64,000 nt of DNA from Theropithecus gelada (GCF_003255815.1 NC_037674.1:18743116-18807115), one strand, 5' to 3'; positions 22,181-37,100 are shown, counted from the first letter of the stretch. Made by a program: numbers and translations. Notes: a model not told the origin generated them from the sequence alone.

Positions 22181-25100
22181 GTACTGTGCGGCGCAGAGCG
22201 CGGGAACTAGGGAGTGCAGGAGCAGCGGACCTGAGTCAGCACCTGGGGGACTAGGCTGAGGGACCTAGCGGGCGGGGCTTCCAGGGCTGGGGACACGTCC
22301 CTGGACAGGTGACTGGAGGCCAGCCCCTTAGGGTCAAGGCTGATGTGACACCTAAAGAGGCTGGGCCTACGCTAGAAAACGGAGGGCAGACCTCGAAGAG
22401 CCCCGCCTGTGGCGGGGCGAGGAAAGGGCCTGAGGTCCAGGTGTCAGTTGCTGGGGAATGATTTAGAAGTGTGGGAGGTACTTTCTCCTGTTTATTTTCA
22501 CACGTGCATTGTTTGAGTTTTCAAGGACTGGGCCAAATACACAGCTCCCAAACACTTGGTAAGCGCTCGGTAAAGTTTGTTGAATGAAAAAATGAAATCG
22601 AGAGCCTGCGGTGTTTCCCTCATTACTCCTTTACCAGGAAATTTCTGCACTAGGTAAAGCACTTAGTAGGGGGCCTTTGTGTAACCAGGAATGTATGATG
22701 TTCCGTATGCATTATCTTATTTAATCCTCACAGCCATCTGTATCCATTTTACAGATTAACCTAGGTTTAGAATGTTAAATAACTATCGGGGTCACATAGC
22801 TAGTAATTAACAGAGCTTAGTTTTGAACCCAGGTCTGTCTGGCTTCAGTATTTGAAGTACTCTTACCTGCTTCTACTTCCAGTAATGTTATCTAATTTCT
22901 CAATAATTTAGTCATTTAGGTATTGTTTCTACCGGTTACCAAATGAGCAAACTGAAGCTCAGAGAACTTTATGCTGGCCAGTCCTGGTAGTGGCAAGATT
23001 GAAATCTAGGTCCGTCTGATCACCAAGACACGCCTATTCTTAGAAGAATTGGCAAATAGACTGTGGAAGAGCAGAAAAGGTACATTCTTAGTCGATAAAA
23101 CCTATCAATCAAACAGATTCATTTCGTTATTTTTTATGAATGTGTATTTGGAGTTTGAGAGTTTGGGTGAATTTTTGAAAAAAATAGGTGAAGATTTGTG
23201 TGGTGGAGTTTCAATTATCTTTCACCTGTAGGTCTTTGAAGACTAATTCAATATTTCACTTTTCTCCATAGAGCTTAGTACAATGTCAGGCATATAGGAG
23301 GACAGTATTCAGGAAGTATGTGGGTGCCTGATGGTTCAAAATAAAAAGAGATAACACAGTACAGGAAAGATAGCTAGGGAGGGGGTGGGGGAGACAGCAA
23401 CAAGTAATTCATCTTTTCCCTTCCTTTGTTTCTTATGAAAAATTCTCGATCAGGTATTTTCTACCTTTTCATCCTTAAGGTCTCAGCTTTAAAGTCACTT
23501 TATCAGAAAAACTTTCTCTGAGCACATCTTTAAATTAAGCATCCTCCCGATGCCATTATTCTCCATCAACTTGTTTATTTCTCTAATAGGATTTGTCACA
23601 ATTCATAATGTATCGTTGTTACCTGTTTTTAGCCTTTCTCCCACATAGATTGCCCCTGGGAGCGAAGACCACAGTGGTCTTCTTCATTCGTCTACCTGGA
23701 GCACCTAGCACAGTTTCTGCCACATAGCAGGTGTTTAGGTATTGATGGAAGAAAAGAAGACAAAGACAGCAAGAATTACATACTTTCTGCAGAGCAGTGT
23801 CTGTTACACTTGAATGAAGGGAAAAGTTGTCATGAGTGCCAAGTGTTGATGAAAATTATTTTATTATATTGAATATGTATATACGTAAGCTAGTTATAAA
23901 CTCAAGCATAATGCTCTTAAACAACTATAAAATCAAATATTTTTATAAATTAAAAGTAAACAAAATGACTAAATCAATAAATTCAAATGACCATTATTTT
24001 AATACAGGATTTCTCAGCCTGTTCATATAACTATGTTGTATAGAATGGTATCAGTAACTTCAAGATGCTGTGTGCTGTTTCAGAATAATTAGATATTGAA
24101 CTTTTCGAAAACTCTGCCGAAAAGAAACACTCAAATGCCAATTTTAATAGTAGTATCACTTGATAACTGGTAGAGCTGTCTTGTTAATAATATAAAATTG
24201 CTTATGTGTGTTGAGCACTGGCTGTGTGCTTGGGACATGTGCTTTACACGTGTATTAACTTATTTAATCCTCACAGTTATTTTATTTATTTATTTATTTA
24301 TTTTTTTTTGAGACGGAGTCTTGCTCTGTCGCCCCCAGTGGCACGATCTCGGCTCACTGCAAGCTCCGCTTCCCAGGTTCACGCCATTTTCCCGCCTCAG
24401 CCTCCGGAGTAGCTGGGACTACAGGCGACCGCCACCACGCCTGGCTAATTTCTTTTTTTTGTATTTTTAGTAGAGACGGGGTTTCACCGTGTTAGCCAGG
24501 ATGGTCTCGATCTCCTCACTTTGCGATCCGCCCGCCTCGGCGTCCCAAAGTGCTGGGATTACAGGCTTGAGCCACCACACCCGGCCATTTAATCCTCACA
24601 GTTATTTTCTTCAGTTTATAGGTATGAAAACTGAGGTACCGACAGGTATAGTAACTTGCCTAAGCTTTCAAGCAAGTAAAGGCAACTCAGGGATTCAAAC
24701 CCAGGCAGTCAGGCTCCAGAGACCAGGTTCTTAAGCACCGTGTTGTGCAACCTCTTAAGTTACTAACTTGAAGAAGTGATTAGCATTGTGTCATTAAAAT
24801 CTACATTAATTGGATTCCTAATCAATTTTCTATGGACTCGGTAACAGAAAAATTTTTCTTTGCTTATTTGTTACCACATTTACTGTCATATAAAAATGGC
24901 ATCCACGTATAATCCATATTATATATCCATCCATTTATAATATGCTAAGTTCCTTTGGAGCAGTAATTGCATCTGATTTTGTTCACTCTTTTGTCTGAAA
25001 GTATTAGCACAGTACCTGGGATATAGTAATGGAAATGTAAAATGTTACAGCCATTGTGGAACATGGTATGGCAGTTCTTCAAAAAATTAAATAAAGGCCA

Positions 25101-28100
25101 GGCACAGCGGCTCACACTTGTGATCTCAGCACTTTGGGAGGGTGAGGCTAGAGGATCAGTTAATGCCAGGAGTTTGAGGCTAGCCTGCGCAGCAGAGCAA
25201 GACTACATCTCTACAAAAAAAAATTTTTTTAATTAGCCGGGCATGGTGACACATGCCTGCAGTCCTAGCTATTCTGGAGGCTGAGGCGGGAGAATTGGTT
25301 GAACCTAGGGGTTTGAGGTTACAGTGAACTATGAACCCACCACTGTATTCCAGTCTGCGTGACAGAATGAAACTGTCTCTTAAAAAAAAAAAAAAAAATT
25401 AAATATAAAATTCCCATATAATCTAGCAGTTCCACTTCAGGGTATATCCCAAAACAAGTAAAAGCAGGGACCCAACAGACACTTGTACACCCATGTTCAC
25501 CGAGCATTATTCACAATAGCTGAAAGGTGGAAGCAAGTGTCAGTGCAGGGACGAATAGGTAACTGAGATGCGGTATATACATACAAGGGAATATTGTTCA
25601 GCCTTAAAAAGGAAGGAAATTCTGGCACATGCTACAACATGGATGAACTGAAATAAGCCAGTCTCAAAAGGAGAAATAATGATTCCACTTTTTTTGAGAC
25701 AGAGTCTTGCTTTGTTGCCCAGGCTGGAGTGCAGTGGTGCAATCTCGGCTCACTGCAATCTCTGCCTCCTGGGTTTAAGCAATTCTCGTGCCTCAGCCTC
25801 CCAAGTAGCTGGCATTACAGGCGCCCACCACTATGCCTGGCTAATTTTCGTATTTTTAGTAGAGGTGGGGTTTCATCATCTTGAACTCCTGACCTCAGGT
25901 GATCCACCCGCCTCGGCCTCCCAAAATGCTGGGATTACAGGCGTGAGCAACTGCTCCCGGCCTGAATGATTCCACTCGTATGAGGTAACTAGAGTAGTCA
26001 AAGTCACAGGCAGCAGAGTGGTGTTTGGCAGGGGCTGGATACGGAGTTTCATTTGGGGCAAACAGAAAAGTTCTGGAGATGGATGGTGGTGATGGTTGTA
26101 CAACAGTGTGAATGTTCTTCATACCACTGAACTATATACTTAAAATAACTAAAATGGTAGATTTTGTTATATGCATTTTACCACAGTGTTTTTAAAAAGT
26201 TGGTTGAAGGAATATATTTTCCTACTACTTTTTTCTACCTGAACTGCTGTGAAACCTTTATATATATAGCATATTAGGCTATCATTTGGGTTTCATTTAA
26301 ATTAAAAATACAAATGCAAATATGGACACTAAATTTATATGGCCAGTTATAAGGTACATTTACAGATAATAGTATGTTTAATTTTAGATTTTTACTGGAA
26401 TGAAAACTTTAATAGAGAATTTGTACATCCTAAGAATATGTCTGAGAAACCCATAGAGTCTGCAGACCCCCGTTTGAGCAATATTGCTGAGACTTAGTGG
26501 CAACCACGTCAAAACCCCCATATCCTTATAGACCATCCCTAGAAGATTGCTTAAGAAGTAGGTAATAGCGGCTGCTTCTGGGGTGGTTGACTTATTTTTA
26601 ATGTACACTATTTTGTATTGTTTAAATTATTTAGCGTGTGTTACCTAATTTAAGAAGCAAATAATTGGGTCAGGGATAGGGAACCCCTTTGAACTGGTTT
26701 GGAAATACATTGTTATCCAGAACTTAACACCTTTAAGTGGACATCTTGAGAAAGAAACGGTAAGTGTGTAGTATGAAGCATTTGAAGTGCCTGAGAGTTG
26801 AGGCAGTGACTGGCAGTGTTTTCGGCAGTGTTCCTCTTCCCACAGGTATCGCAGGACTTCCCTTTCCTCCACCCCAGTGAGACCAGTGTCCTGAATCGAC
26901 TCTGCCGGCTCGGCACAGACTATATTCGCTTCACTGAGTTCATTGAACAGTACACGGGCCATGTGCAACAACAGGTGGGTCCTGTTCTCGGTGGGTGTAC
27001 ACCTCTAGAGGGCAGGAGCTGTGTCAAGCTTTCAGTGAATTTATCGGTAATTCATGTGAAATAAGTAATGGATTTCTCATCACTGGAAATATTCAAGTGA
27101 AGGCAAGGCCTCTAATTGGTTTGTTTATAGAACTCTGAAAAGGAACAAGCCAGATAATGTCTTTCTCAAGTTTCAGGGCCTGAGCTGAGAAGTTGGCTTC
27201 TGTTTGTTTGATTTCAGGATCACCATCCATCTCAGCAGGGCCAAGGTGGGTTACATGGAATCTACCTGAGGGCCTTCTGCACAGGGCTGGATTCTGTTTT
27301 GCAGCCTTATCGCCAAGCACTGCTTGATTTGGAACAAGAGGTAAGAAGGAGGAGATACAGGAAACACCTCTGGGATAGTGGATTAGGGCATGTTCTTGAA
27401 TCTGAAATGCCCTTTGATAAGGTCAGGTAGTTAAGAGTGAGCAATTTCCTGCATGGCTGGAAGGGACAGTGTTCTCTCAGTGATTGCCCAGCCTGTGATC
27501 AGAGTGGCTTACAGATCATGGCACAGACTCTGGTGAGTTTTAAGAGCCCTGGCTTGGTTTCTTTATGGCCTGAAAATCAGGATTAATAACCTGATTAAAT
27601 TATCGGTTCTCAATAGCCTAAAATTAACACTAAGGCCATCATGAGATTCTCTTCTCATTTTGTAGATCAAATAGATTTGAGATATTTTGTGTGGAGCCCT
27701 AATCACAGCGTGTTTTGTTGCAGTTCCTGGGTGATCCCCATCTCTCCATATCACATGTCAACTACTCCCTAGACCAGGTATGCTGACCAAATAACCAAAT
27801 GCCTTGCAATCTGTTGATAGTGTTAGAATAATCTAATTTATGATACTATTTTTGAGAACTTTTTTCTTCCGGATTCAGCGCCTAACATTTTATATTTTGT
27901 GCATTTTGTATGCTTTACTAGATCAAAACTGTTTAAAGATTTCCAAATATGGTTAAAACTTAATGTCTGATATTAATGCTAATATTACTGCTCTGTATTG
28001 ACATCAGTATTAACAAGTATGCCAGCCTCAGAAATAGAAACTGCTTCCCTACTGGGCATGGTGATACATGCCTGTAATCCCAGCACTTTGGGAGGCTGAG

Positions 28101-31100
28101 GCGGTTGGATCACTTGAGGTCAGGAGCTGGAGACCAGCCTGGCCAAAATGGTGAAACGCCATCTCTACTAAACATACAAAAATTAGTCGGTTGTGGTGGC
28201 GTGCACCTGTAGTCCCAGCTAGTTGGGAGGCTGACGCATGAGGATCTCCTGAATCCAGGGGCGGAGGTTGCAGTGAGCTGGGATCCCACCACTATACTCC
28301 AGCCTGGGTGACAGAGTGAGACCCTGTCTCAAAAAAGAAAGAAAGAAAGAAAGAAACTGCTTCTCTCTGCCGTCCTCTTCCTATCTGCAGTGAACCTCCA
28401 CATCCAGTTGCCTTAGGATACTGAATCTTGACTGTTCTTTGGTATTGCCATTTTATCTTAAGTTGAACTGTTTAGAAACAAAAGCATTTCCTGAGTTGAT
28501 TTTTTTTCCCTTACATTTGATTACATACCCTTCTAATTATTCTCTACTTTGCAGTTTCAGCTTCTTTTTCCCTCTGTGATGGTTGTAGTGGAACAAATTA
28601 AAAGTCAAAAGGTGAGAACTTTCCTTATTCCTTTTGCTTTGCTAAGCACTGAGGAAATATTACTAATTAATCTTGCTGTACATTCTTTTTCGAAGACCCT
28701 AGTTTTTAGTAGTTTTTATTTATTCATTCATTCATTCAATATCTGCCTGGTTATCATGTTAAGTGTCAGGAATGCAAAAATATGACTCTGTCTTTAAACA
28801 CCTCCTGGTCCAGAAGATAGAGGAAATGTTAGTAGATGTGCCCGAGAATGTTGTTGGGGTAAGAAAAAAAATGCTGTGGATGTTTGCAGGTGAGAGGAAC
28901 CTGCAGTAAGAGTTTAGAACTGTTGGGTGTGAAGCAGAAAGTTAATTCTTAGGAAGAAGGTAATAGGTTTACGGTTAGTGTGCTGGCAGCTTTCTGAGAA
29001 TTTTGAGATCAGTGAGTGAAGGCCAGATGTTTATTAAATAAGCCTATTCTTATCACAAGTTTTTATCAGGTGTATTGAGAAGTCAGGAGACTGCCTTTCT
29101 GGGCAGTTAATAATTCTGAGGAATAAATGCTTTGAGATTTCATATTAGAAGAATCTGCTGTCCTATTGAATTGGTCCACAACTGAATCAAGTGGACAAAT
29201 GGATTAAACATCTTTAGTTCAAGTCTTCATTTTTTTAAGATTTTTATTTGTGCCTTAGCTTATTAGGCGTGTTCATTTTCATTAATATAACTAGTAAACC
29301 AATTAATCTGCCACATTGCTGCTTCATTTTTAACTGTGTAAGTGTAGAAACAAGTGCTCTGCTACATTCATGCTGTGCCAGCAGAGCCAGTAGTGGGTGC
29401 TCATTGGCCCTTCAAAACTAATTGCCCTCATCAAATAACAACATCCAGCTTTTACTGTCACTTGTTGTGTATTAGACACTGTGCTAAGTGCTTTAAATAC
29501 AATATCACACACAATCCACTAAAGGTCTAAGTAGGTTAAGGGATGTGCCCAGCGTCACACAGATAGTAGTAAATGGGTTTATATCCCAGCTCTAGCTCCA
29601 AAGAGTGTGCTCTTAACCACTAGATTAAACTATCTCCCAGAATAAAAGGGGACCTTCTAGGCAAGTAGAGCTAAAGAGGACAGCATAAGGAAGCCAGGCC
29701 TAGCTGCACGTCTTGGTTGGCCTTCAGCTTCTGCTGGCTATGGGAAGGAGAGTGGAAAAGAGGGGGATTGCAGATGGGTGAATCTTCCTTCCTGCCAGGA
29801 TGGTGGTAGAGAAACTAGTGTACCAAGGCTCTTCAGAGTTTTTACAAATCAGGCGGTCAAGATTCTAGGCTGGGGGCGAGAATGGAGATTGATTGCAAAC
29901 AGGCACAAAGGGGCTTTTTGGAGCAATGGAAATGTTATAAACTGGATTGTGGTAATGGTTGCCCAGTGTTTGAAATTTATTAAAAATTGTTGATCAGTAT
30001 GCTTAAAACGAGTGAATTTCATGGTAAATTATACCTCAAAGTGGTAAAATTAAAAGTCTGAAGAACATAGAGGCAGAGGATTTTTGAAAAAGTATATACT
30101 TTAGAAGTAGACTGAATTGGACCTTAATTTGAAATAAAGAGCTTTCCTTGGCTTTGGTGTTCCAACTCTAAATGATTCTGGTTGCTTTAAGTGCAGTGGT
30201 TCTCATACTTTACTGTGCATTAGAATCACCTGGAGGGTTTATGGAACCACTGAGTGCTGGGTTTTAACCAAGAGTTTGCGTGTCTAATGAGCCCCCAGGT
30301 GATGCCGCTGATGGGCGAGTGGTCCCTCTTTGAGAACCACTATATGTAAATCTTAGGAGAAAGTTTATCCCCAGTCTCTCCTAGATTGTGCCCTCTTGGT
30401 TGAATATGGAATAAGAATTTGTCTTGCATGGACTGTTAGAATGGAATCCAGTTTGACAAGGCCGTATTTTCCAGATTCATGGTTGTCAAATCCTGGAAAC
30501 AGTCTACAAACACAGCTGTGGGGGGTTGCCTCCTGTTCGAAGTGCACTGGAAAAGTAAGTCATGGCTTAACTGGGAGTCGGTGGTGGAGGTGGGTGGTCA
30601 AATTATTTGAGTTCTCACATGTTTTATTTTCAGGTCATTTCAGGTTTCCCTCTTGGGAAGGTTATGACCAGGATAGAAAAAGCTCCATGAGCAGAAGAGC
30701 CCATGTAGCCTTTATTATGGCTCAGGCATTGCAAAGGGCTATAGAGTGTTGAGTGTCAAAACCAGGATTTAGCTGCCTGGATGACCTTGAGGCAATGTTT
30801 TTAAATGTTTAGATCTTGTTATCCTTGCAGGAATTCCATTACATGTGCCAGATGTTGCTTGCTATGTCTAAACATGTGTATTTGAGTAGCTGGTATTTTC
30901 AAATTGAAGGTCCTTAAAAATGTTTATGCTTTATAATCCCATGATGCCACTCTTAGGAATTTTATCCTAACAAAATTATTTAATAGAAGAAAATAACTAT
31001 ATACACAAACATGTTCATTGCAATGTTGTGTACTATATCAGGAAATTAGAAAAATTACAGTAGAAGAAAATTTAAATAATGATATGTTCACTTGATAGAC

Positions 31101-34100
31101 TATAAAGCCACTAAAAGTATAGGTACTATCACATGCAAAATATTTTGTATAAATATATACTGACAAATGATACAAAATTGTATTTATCTTGTGATTACAA
31201 CTGCATAAAAATATGTGTAGAGTGTGATCAAAGACTGCCTGTTTGATCTTTCCATTTCTCCATTTTCCTTGTTTTAAAAAAATTGTGACATTCATTGAAA
31301 AATTGTAATAGATGGTTTCCTAAGGCCACTCACAGCTCTCTTTGTTTTTTCCTTTTTTCTTATTTTATTTTAATTTTTTATACAGATGAGGTTTTGCTGT
31401 GTTGCCCAGGCTGGTCTTGAACTCCTGGGCTCAACCGATCCTCCCATGTTGGCTCCCCAAAGTGTTGGGATTACAGGTGTGAGCCACCGCACCTGGCCAG
31501 GCCACTCACAGCTCTTAATCTCCACTCTTACCACTGCATGAGTAAACCCTCATTACAGCGGGAAACTTTCCAGAACATGCCTTAGGGACTTAATTATTCT
31601 CTATTATACTTTTGTGTATGGAATATGAAATCTTATGTAGATGATATTGTATATACATGTTTGTTCTGTGTTTGTAGGGACCAAACTTTACAGACCACAT
31701 ACTCAGAAATGCATAAATGTAAATAGCTTCACATGTGATGTTTTTAAAGCGAGATTCCATTCAGTTAGCATACTACAAATAACATGCTCAAGCTCTTGTA
31801 ATTTCTTTTTCTCCCAACCTTTTATTTTAAAAAATGTTAAACCTACAAAAAAGTTGAAAGAAACGTGTAACAAAACACTTGTAGGCCGGGCTCGGTGGCT
31901 CACACTTACAATCCCAGCACTTTGGAAGGCTGAGGCAGAGGGATCACTTGAGCCCAGGAGTTTGAGACCAGCCTGGGCAACATAGCGAGACCCTGTCTGT
32001 ACTAAAAATGAAAAAATTAGCCAGGTGTGGTGCCTGCCTGTAGTCCCAGCTATGGGAAGCTGAGGCAGAAGGATTGCTTTAGCCCAGGAGGTTGAGCTGA
32101 GATCTCGCCACTGTAATCCAGCCTGGATGATAGAACGAGAGCCTGTCTCAAAACAAAAAACAAACCCAAACAAACGCTAGTATATCCTTTAGTTTCACCA
32201 TTTGTTAACATTTCCCACATTTGATTTCTCTTTTTCTCCTTCTATACATATATGTGAAATACACAAACTTTTTTTGCAGAATCATTTGAAAGTAGTCACA
32301 GATATCCCAACACTTAACCCCTAAATACTTCATCTTATATCACTTTAGAAAAAAGGCATTCTTGGCTGGGCATGGTGGCACACACCTGTGTTCCTAGCAC
32401 TTTGAGAGGCCAAGTTGGGTGGATAGCTTGAGCCTAGGAGACCAGCTCAGGCAACATAGTGAGACCCCATCTCTACAAATACAAAAAAAAAAAAATAAGC
32501 ATGGTGTATGCCCCTGTGGGCCCAGCTACTTAGGAGGCTGAGGTGGGAGGATGGCTTGAGTCTAGGAGGTCGAAACTGCAGTGAGCCATGATCGTGCTAC
32601 TGCACTCCAGCCTGGGCAACAGAGTGAGACCCTGTCTCAAAAAAAAAAAGAAAAAGAAAGAAAATAAAAAGGGATTTTCTTATAGAACGTCAATTCCATA
32701 TTACACCCAAGAAAGCTAACATTAATTCAATAATACTATATCCAAATTTTTCTAGTTGTCCCCCAGAATTCCTTCATAGCTATTCTTCTTTTTTTTTTTT
32801 TTTTTTTGCTGTCCAGGATCCAATCAGTGTTCACATACTACATTTTGTTCTCATGTCTTTTTAGTCTCTTTTAATTTAGAACCATCCCCCTTGCCTTTTG
32901 TTGTTCTTGGTGTTGTGGATGACGTCAACATTTTAAGAGTCCTGACCAGCTGTCCTGTATAATGTTCCACAATCTGGATTTATTGTTTCCCTATGATTAG
33001 ATCTGGATTAAACTTTTTTGGCAAGAATACTATGTAGGTGGTATTATTTCCCATTACATCATATTAGAAGGCACAGAAAGTAAGTTTACCCCATGACTGG
33101 TGTTGTGCCGTTGGATCGCTTGGCTTAGGTGTTTTCATCACGTACTGCTCCATTGTAGAGGTACATGTTCCCCTTTTAATTAATACGCTATCTGGTGGAT
33201 GATCCGTTGAGACCATCTGAATAGCCTGTTCCCCAAAAACCATTCTGCATTTTGTTTTAGTTTCTGAATTTTGCTAGATAATAGTTTCTCGTGTATACCT
33301 GGCCCTCACGCATGGATGCTCTCTCCCTATGTGATTCCAACAAAAATAAAACACATTTAATACTGTGGTAGCCAAAAAGAGACTCCATTAAGTCCATTTT
33401 TAAAATTTTTTATTATTTTTATTTTTTATTGCTATCAAACAGTTGTACATATTTAGGATCCATCAGTTTTGAAAATTACATAAAAGAAGGGAAGAAAATG
33501 TCTTCCCTAAAATAATATCAGCACATATACTGAACATTTTAGATTTCATTATGTAGGCTGCAAATATGGAAATTCAGTGAGTTAGTTCACCCACATTTAA
33601 ATTAAAATAGCACAATTATTTTTAACTTAATTGGTTATTTCCCTTATGACTCATCAAACTCTCAGACCTCTGTTTATCGTGTAACAGTTTAAAGCATGAC
33701 TTCTAAGCCTCTTACTTTCCGCTCTGCCCAGAATCCTGGCCGTTTGTCATGGGGTCATGTATAAACAACTGTCAGCCTGGATGCTCCACGGACTCCTCTT
33801 GGACCAGCATGAAGAATTCTTTATCAAACAGGGTCCATCTTCTGGTAATGTCAGTGCTCAGCCAGAAGAGGACGAGGAGGATCTGGGCATTGGGGGACTG
33901 ACAGGAAAACAACTGAGAGAACTCCAGGACTTGGTGAGAGCCCAAAAAGCAGCCTAGCACCCTCCTACCAGGAGTCAGAAAAGCGTGCAGCCAAATGATC
34001 TTCTGGTGATCCCTTCTTAGCTCATAGCTGAGCACCTTCCATCAATTCTTTGGATGTAAACATTTGGCTTTATCTTAACTGGTGTGAGACTATAAAATAG

Positions 34101-37100
34101 AAAATATGTTTGTGAGATTATTTTTGTTTCCACTTTCCCAATATATGCATTTAAGAGATTATAAGTCTTACTTATATAGATATAGCTACTCTAATGGAAT
34201 AGCTAGCTACGTTTTAGATTTTAAATACAGTTTGGAGTTTTTTTCTTTTTCTTTTTTTTTTTGAGACAGATTCTCACCTGTCGCCCAGGCTGGAGTGTGA
34301 TGGCGCAATCTTGGCTCACTGCAGCCGCTGCCTCCCAGGTTCAAGCAATTCTCCTGCCTCAGCCTCCCAAGTACCTGGGACCAGGTGTGTGCCACCACGC
34401 TTGGCTCATTTTCATATTTTTTATTTTCAGATTTTTAGTAGAGACGGAGTTTTGTCATGTTGGCCAGGCTAGTCTCAAACACCTGACCTCAGGTGATCCA
34501 CCCGCCTCGGACTCCCAAAGTGCTGGGATGACAGGCATGAGCCACCGCACCTGGCCATTTGGTGTTTTGATTAGACTACTTAAAGTTCTACAGTGTCCAT
34601 ATTCATCCATCCATCCATCCATTCATTCATTTATCCTGTGGCAGTATTTCATTGAATGCCTGTTATGTGCCAGGCATTGTTCTAGGTGATACAAATAAAA
34701 AGCAGTAGTCTCTGTCCCTAAGGAGCTCGTAGCTTAGGGGAAGATATGTAGAAAAGTAAACATTACAGAAAATGTAATGTTTAGAATATGTAGAAAAGTT
34801 ACATTACAGTGTACTAAGTGCTCTGAAAAGACTAAATATGGGTATTCTTGGAACATGGTCATGGGATAGGGTCTTGGAGTGACTAGAGAAGGCTTCTCAG
34901 TGGAAGGTATGTCTAAATGGCAAAGAGTTTGGGAGGAATGATCAAGAGATATCCAGGCAGAAGGAATGATCTGTGTAAAGGTACAGGGGCCATTAAGGAC
35001 ATGGTTCATTTAGGGAAACAGTAGTAATTCAATTGAAATGGTCAAGTAAAGACTGAAGTAAAATATTATAAAAGATGGTGTGAGGGAGAGGTGGTACTTG
35101 AAACTTTTAAGTTGGTACTTGATGAAACTTGAGTTAAGCAGAGGCAAGATCACAAAGGTGCATGTAAACAGTAGAAATGAATTTGTACTTGAACCTGAAA
35201 AGAGTTGGGGGCTATTGAATTTTAAGCAAGTGGGTACCACAGCCAGACTTCATGATAAATCACTCTGGATGCTGTATGGGGAATCATTTTTTTAAAAATC
35301 AAGATTAGCCGGGCGCGGTGGCTCAAGCCTGTAATCCCAGCACTTTGGGAGGCCGAGACGGGCGGATCACAAGGTCAGGAGATCGAGACCATCCTGGCTA
35401 ACATGGTGAAACCCTGTCTCTACTAAAAATACAAAAAACTAGCCGGGCGAGGTGGCGGGCGCCTGTAGTCCCAGCTACTCGGGAGGCTGAGGCAGGAGAA
35501 TGGCGTAAACCCAGGAGGCGGAGCTTGCAGTGAGCTGAGATCCGGCCACTGCACTCCAGCCTGGGCGACAGAGCGAGACTCTGTCTCAAAAAAAAAAAAA
35601 AAAAAAAAAAAATCAAGATTAGAGGCCAGTCGACCAGTTAAGAGAGTGTTGGGGAGACTTAGGTGAAAATAATAGTCCCCTAAACCAAAGATACTAACAT
35701 TGAATATGAAAAAAGAGTAAAGAGGTGTGAGAGATGTTTAGAAGGTGGAATCGATAGGCCTAGTGAGTGCTTGGAAATGAGTCAAGAGGGAAGAGTCATT
35801 GATGATACCCAGGTTTCTGCCTTCAGCAACTGGGCAAGTAGTCATGATAGGGGTGTATACTGCTGGTATGCGGGGAAGAAGATGGGTCTAATGGCGGGCA
35901 TGTTGAGTTTGAGGAACTTGTGGGAAATGTTCAGTGGGCTGAACCTGGGGCTCATGAGAGCACTCCAGCTTGCTCCAAATCTACCTATGGAATCATCAGC
36001 ATGGAGCTTGGAGATTTTTAATCTGGGGCCCTTGGGTGGCTTCAGAACGTTCATGAAATGTGATATTTCTGTACATTTGTCTGGAAGGTCCATAGCTTTT
36101 ATGATTGCAGAGAAGTCTGTGACCTAAAAATTAGAACTATCTGTTCCACTGATCAGTCACAGAAGATGATGTGATTGTATAAGAAGTGTAGGCTGAGAGG
36201 AAAAGACAGTCTGGGACAGTGCCCTGAGGAGCACCAGCAGAGCAGACAGAGAGAGAAGACCTGGAAAACAAAAAAGACCACCTCTTTCATTGTATAAGTA
36301 AGGAAGCTGGTCAACTGTGCAAGTGTTTACTCAGTAGTAAAGGCAGAGTGAAGGCCCAAGTCCCAGTATTTAAAAAGCCACTCTTACTTCCACCATGCCA
36401 CTCTGCTGCCTGAAGATGAAATACGTCTCTCCAAAACAGGTGGTTCGAGAACTGTGCAACACCAGATTTGAAGTCCCTGCGTCTTTACTTTAAATCATGG
36501 GTTGGGAGAGTTACTAGATATTTTCTTGTTTTCCTTTTCTTGCTTCGTACTTCATCTTGATGTGTACTCTTTCCTTGACTAGCGCCTGATTGAGGAAGAG
36601 AACATGCTGGCACCATCTCTGAAGCAGTTTTCCCTACGAGTGGAGATTTTGCCATCCTACATTCCAGTGAGGGTTGCTGAAAAAATCCTATTTGTTGGAG
36701 AATCTGTCCAGATGTTTGAGAATCAAAATGTGAACCTGACTAGAAAAGGTAGAAATCTCCTTGTCCAATGTACTGCACCCTCAAAAGCTCTTCTTCCTTA
36801 ACACTGTGTGGCCCCCCAGCATGCCTGGTCAGAGCTGAGTGGTCGATAATATTCCTATCCTGAGATTGTAGCAGAATCATGACATTTGTCTGAGAAGCAG
36901 GTGAAGTTGCTGCCCCACCGAGATTAGCCCTCCCCAGAAAACCCTGACTGTCCTGGGTATTCTCTGTCCTCCTTTGATGGTGCCTTCCTATTTTGCAGGA
37001 TCCATTTTGAAAAACCAGGAAGACACTTTTGCTGCAGAGCTGCACCGTCTCAAGCAGCAGCCGCTCTTCAGCTTGGTGGACTTCGAACAGGTGGTGGATC

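Larger units (their letters stand above)
21150..22470. promoter_or_regulatory. CpG island / bidirectional promoter of ZSCAN29 (-) and TUBGCP4 (+)
   Basis: A block very rich in G+C and CpG, free of Alus, separates the ZSCAN29 5' exons from the TUBGCP4 start codon at 22103. No TATA box stands out. ETS-type and NRF1-type motifs lie near its middle, as is common for divergent housekeeping promoters. Exact start sites cannot be read from sequence; edges are by eye. Confidence 0.85.
25030..26195 (+). mobile_element. L1M-type LINE 3' fragment interrupted by two Alus
   Basis: ACAGCCATTGTGGAACATGG, TTCCACTTCAGGGTATATCCC, GGAATATTGTTCAGCC and the GTGGTGATGGTTGTACAACA end are L1 ORF2-end/3'UTR text. 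Alus at 25097 and 25688 split it; the second has repeated GAATGATTCCACT-like flanks. Confidence 0.8.

Noticed and set aside
28336..28357. Short regular repeats considered as CRISPR-like
   Set aside because: These are microsatellite Alu tails in a vertebrate genome with no unique spacers.
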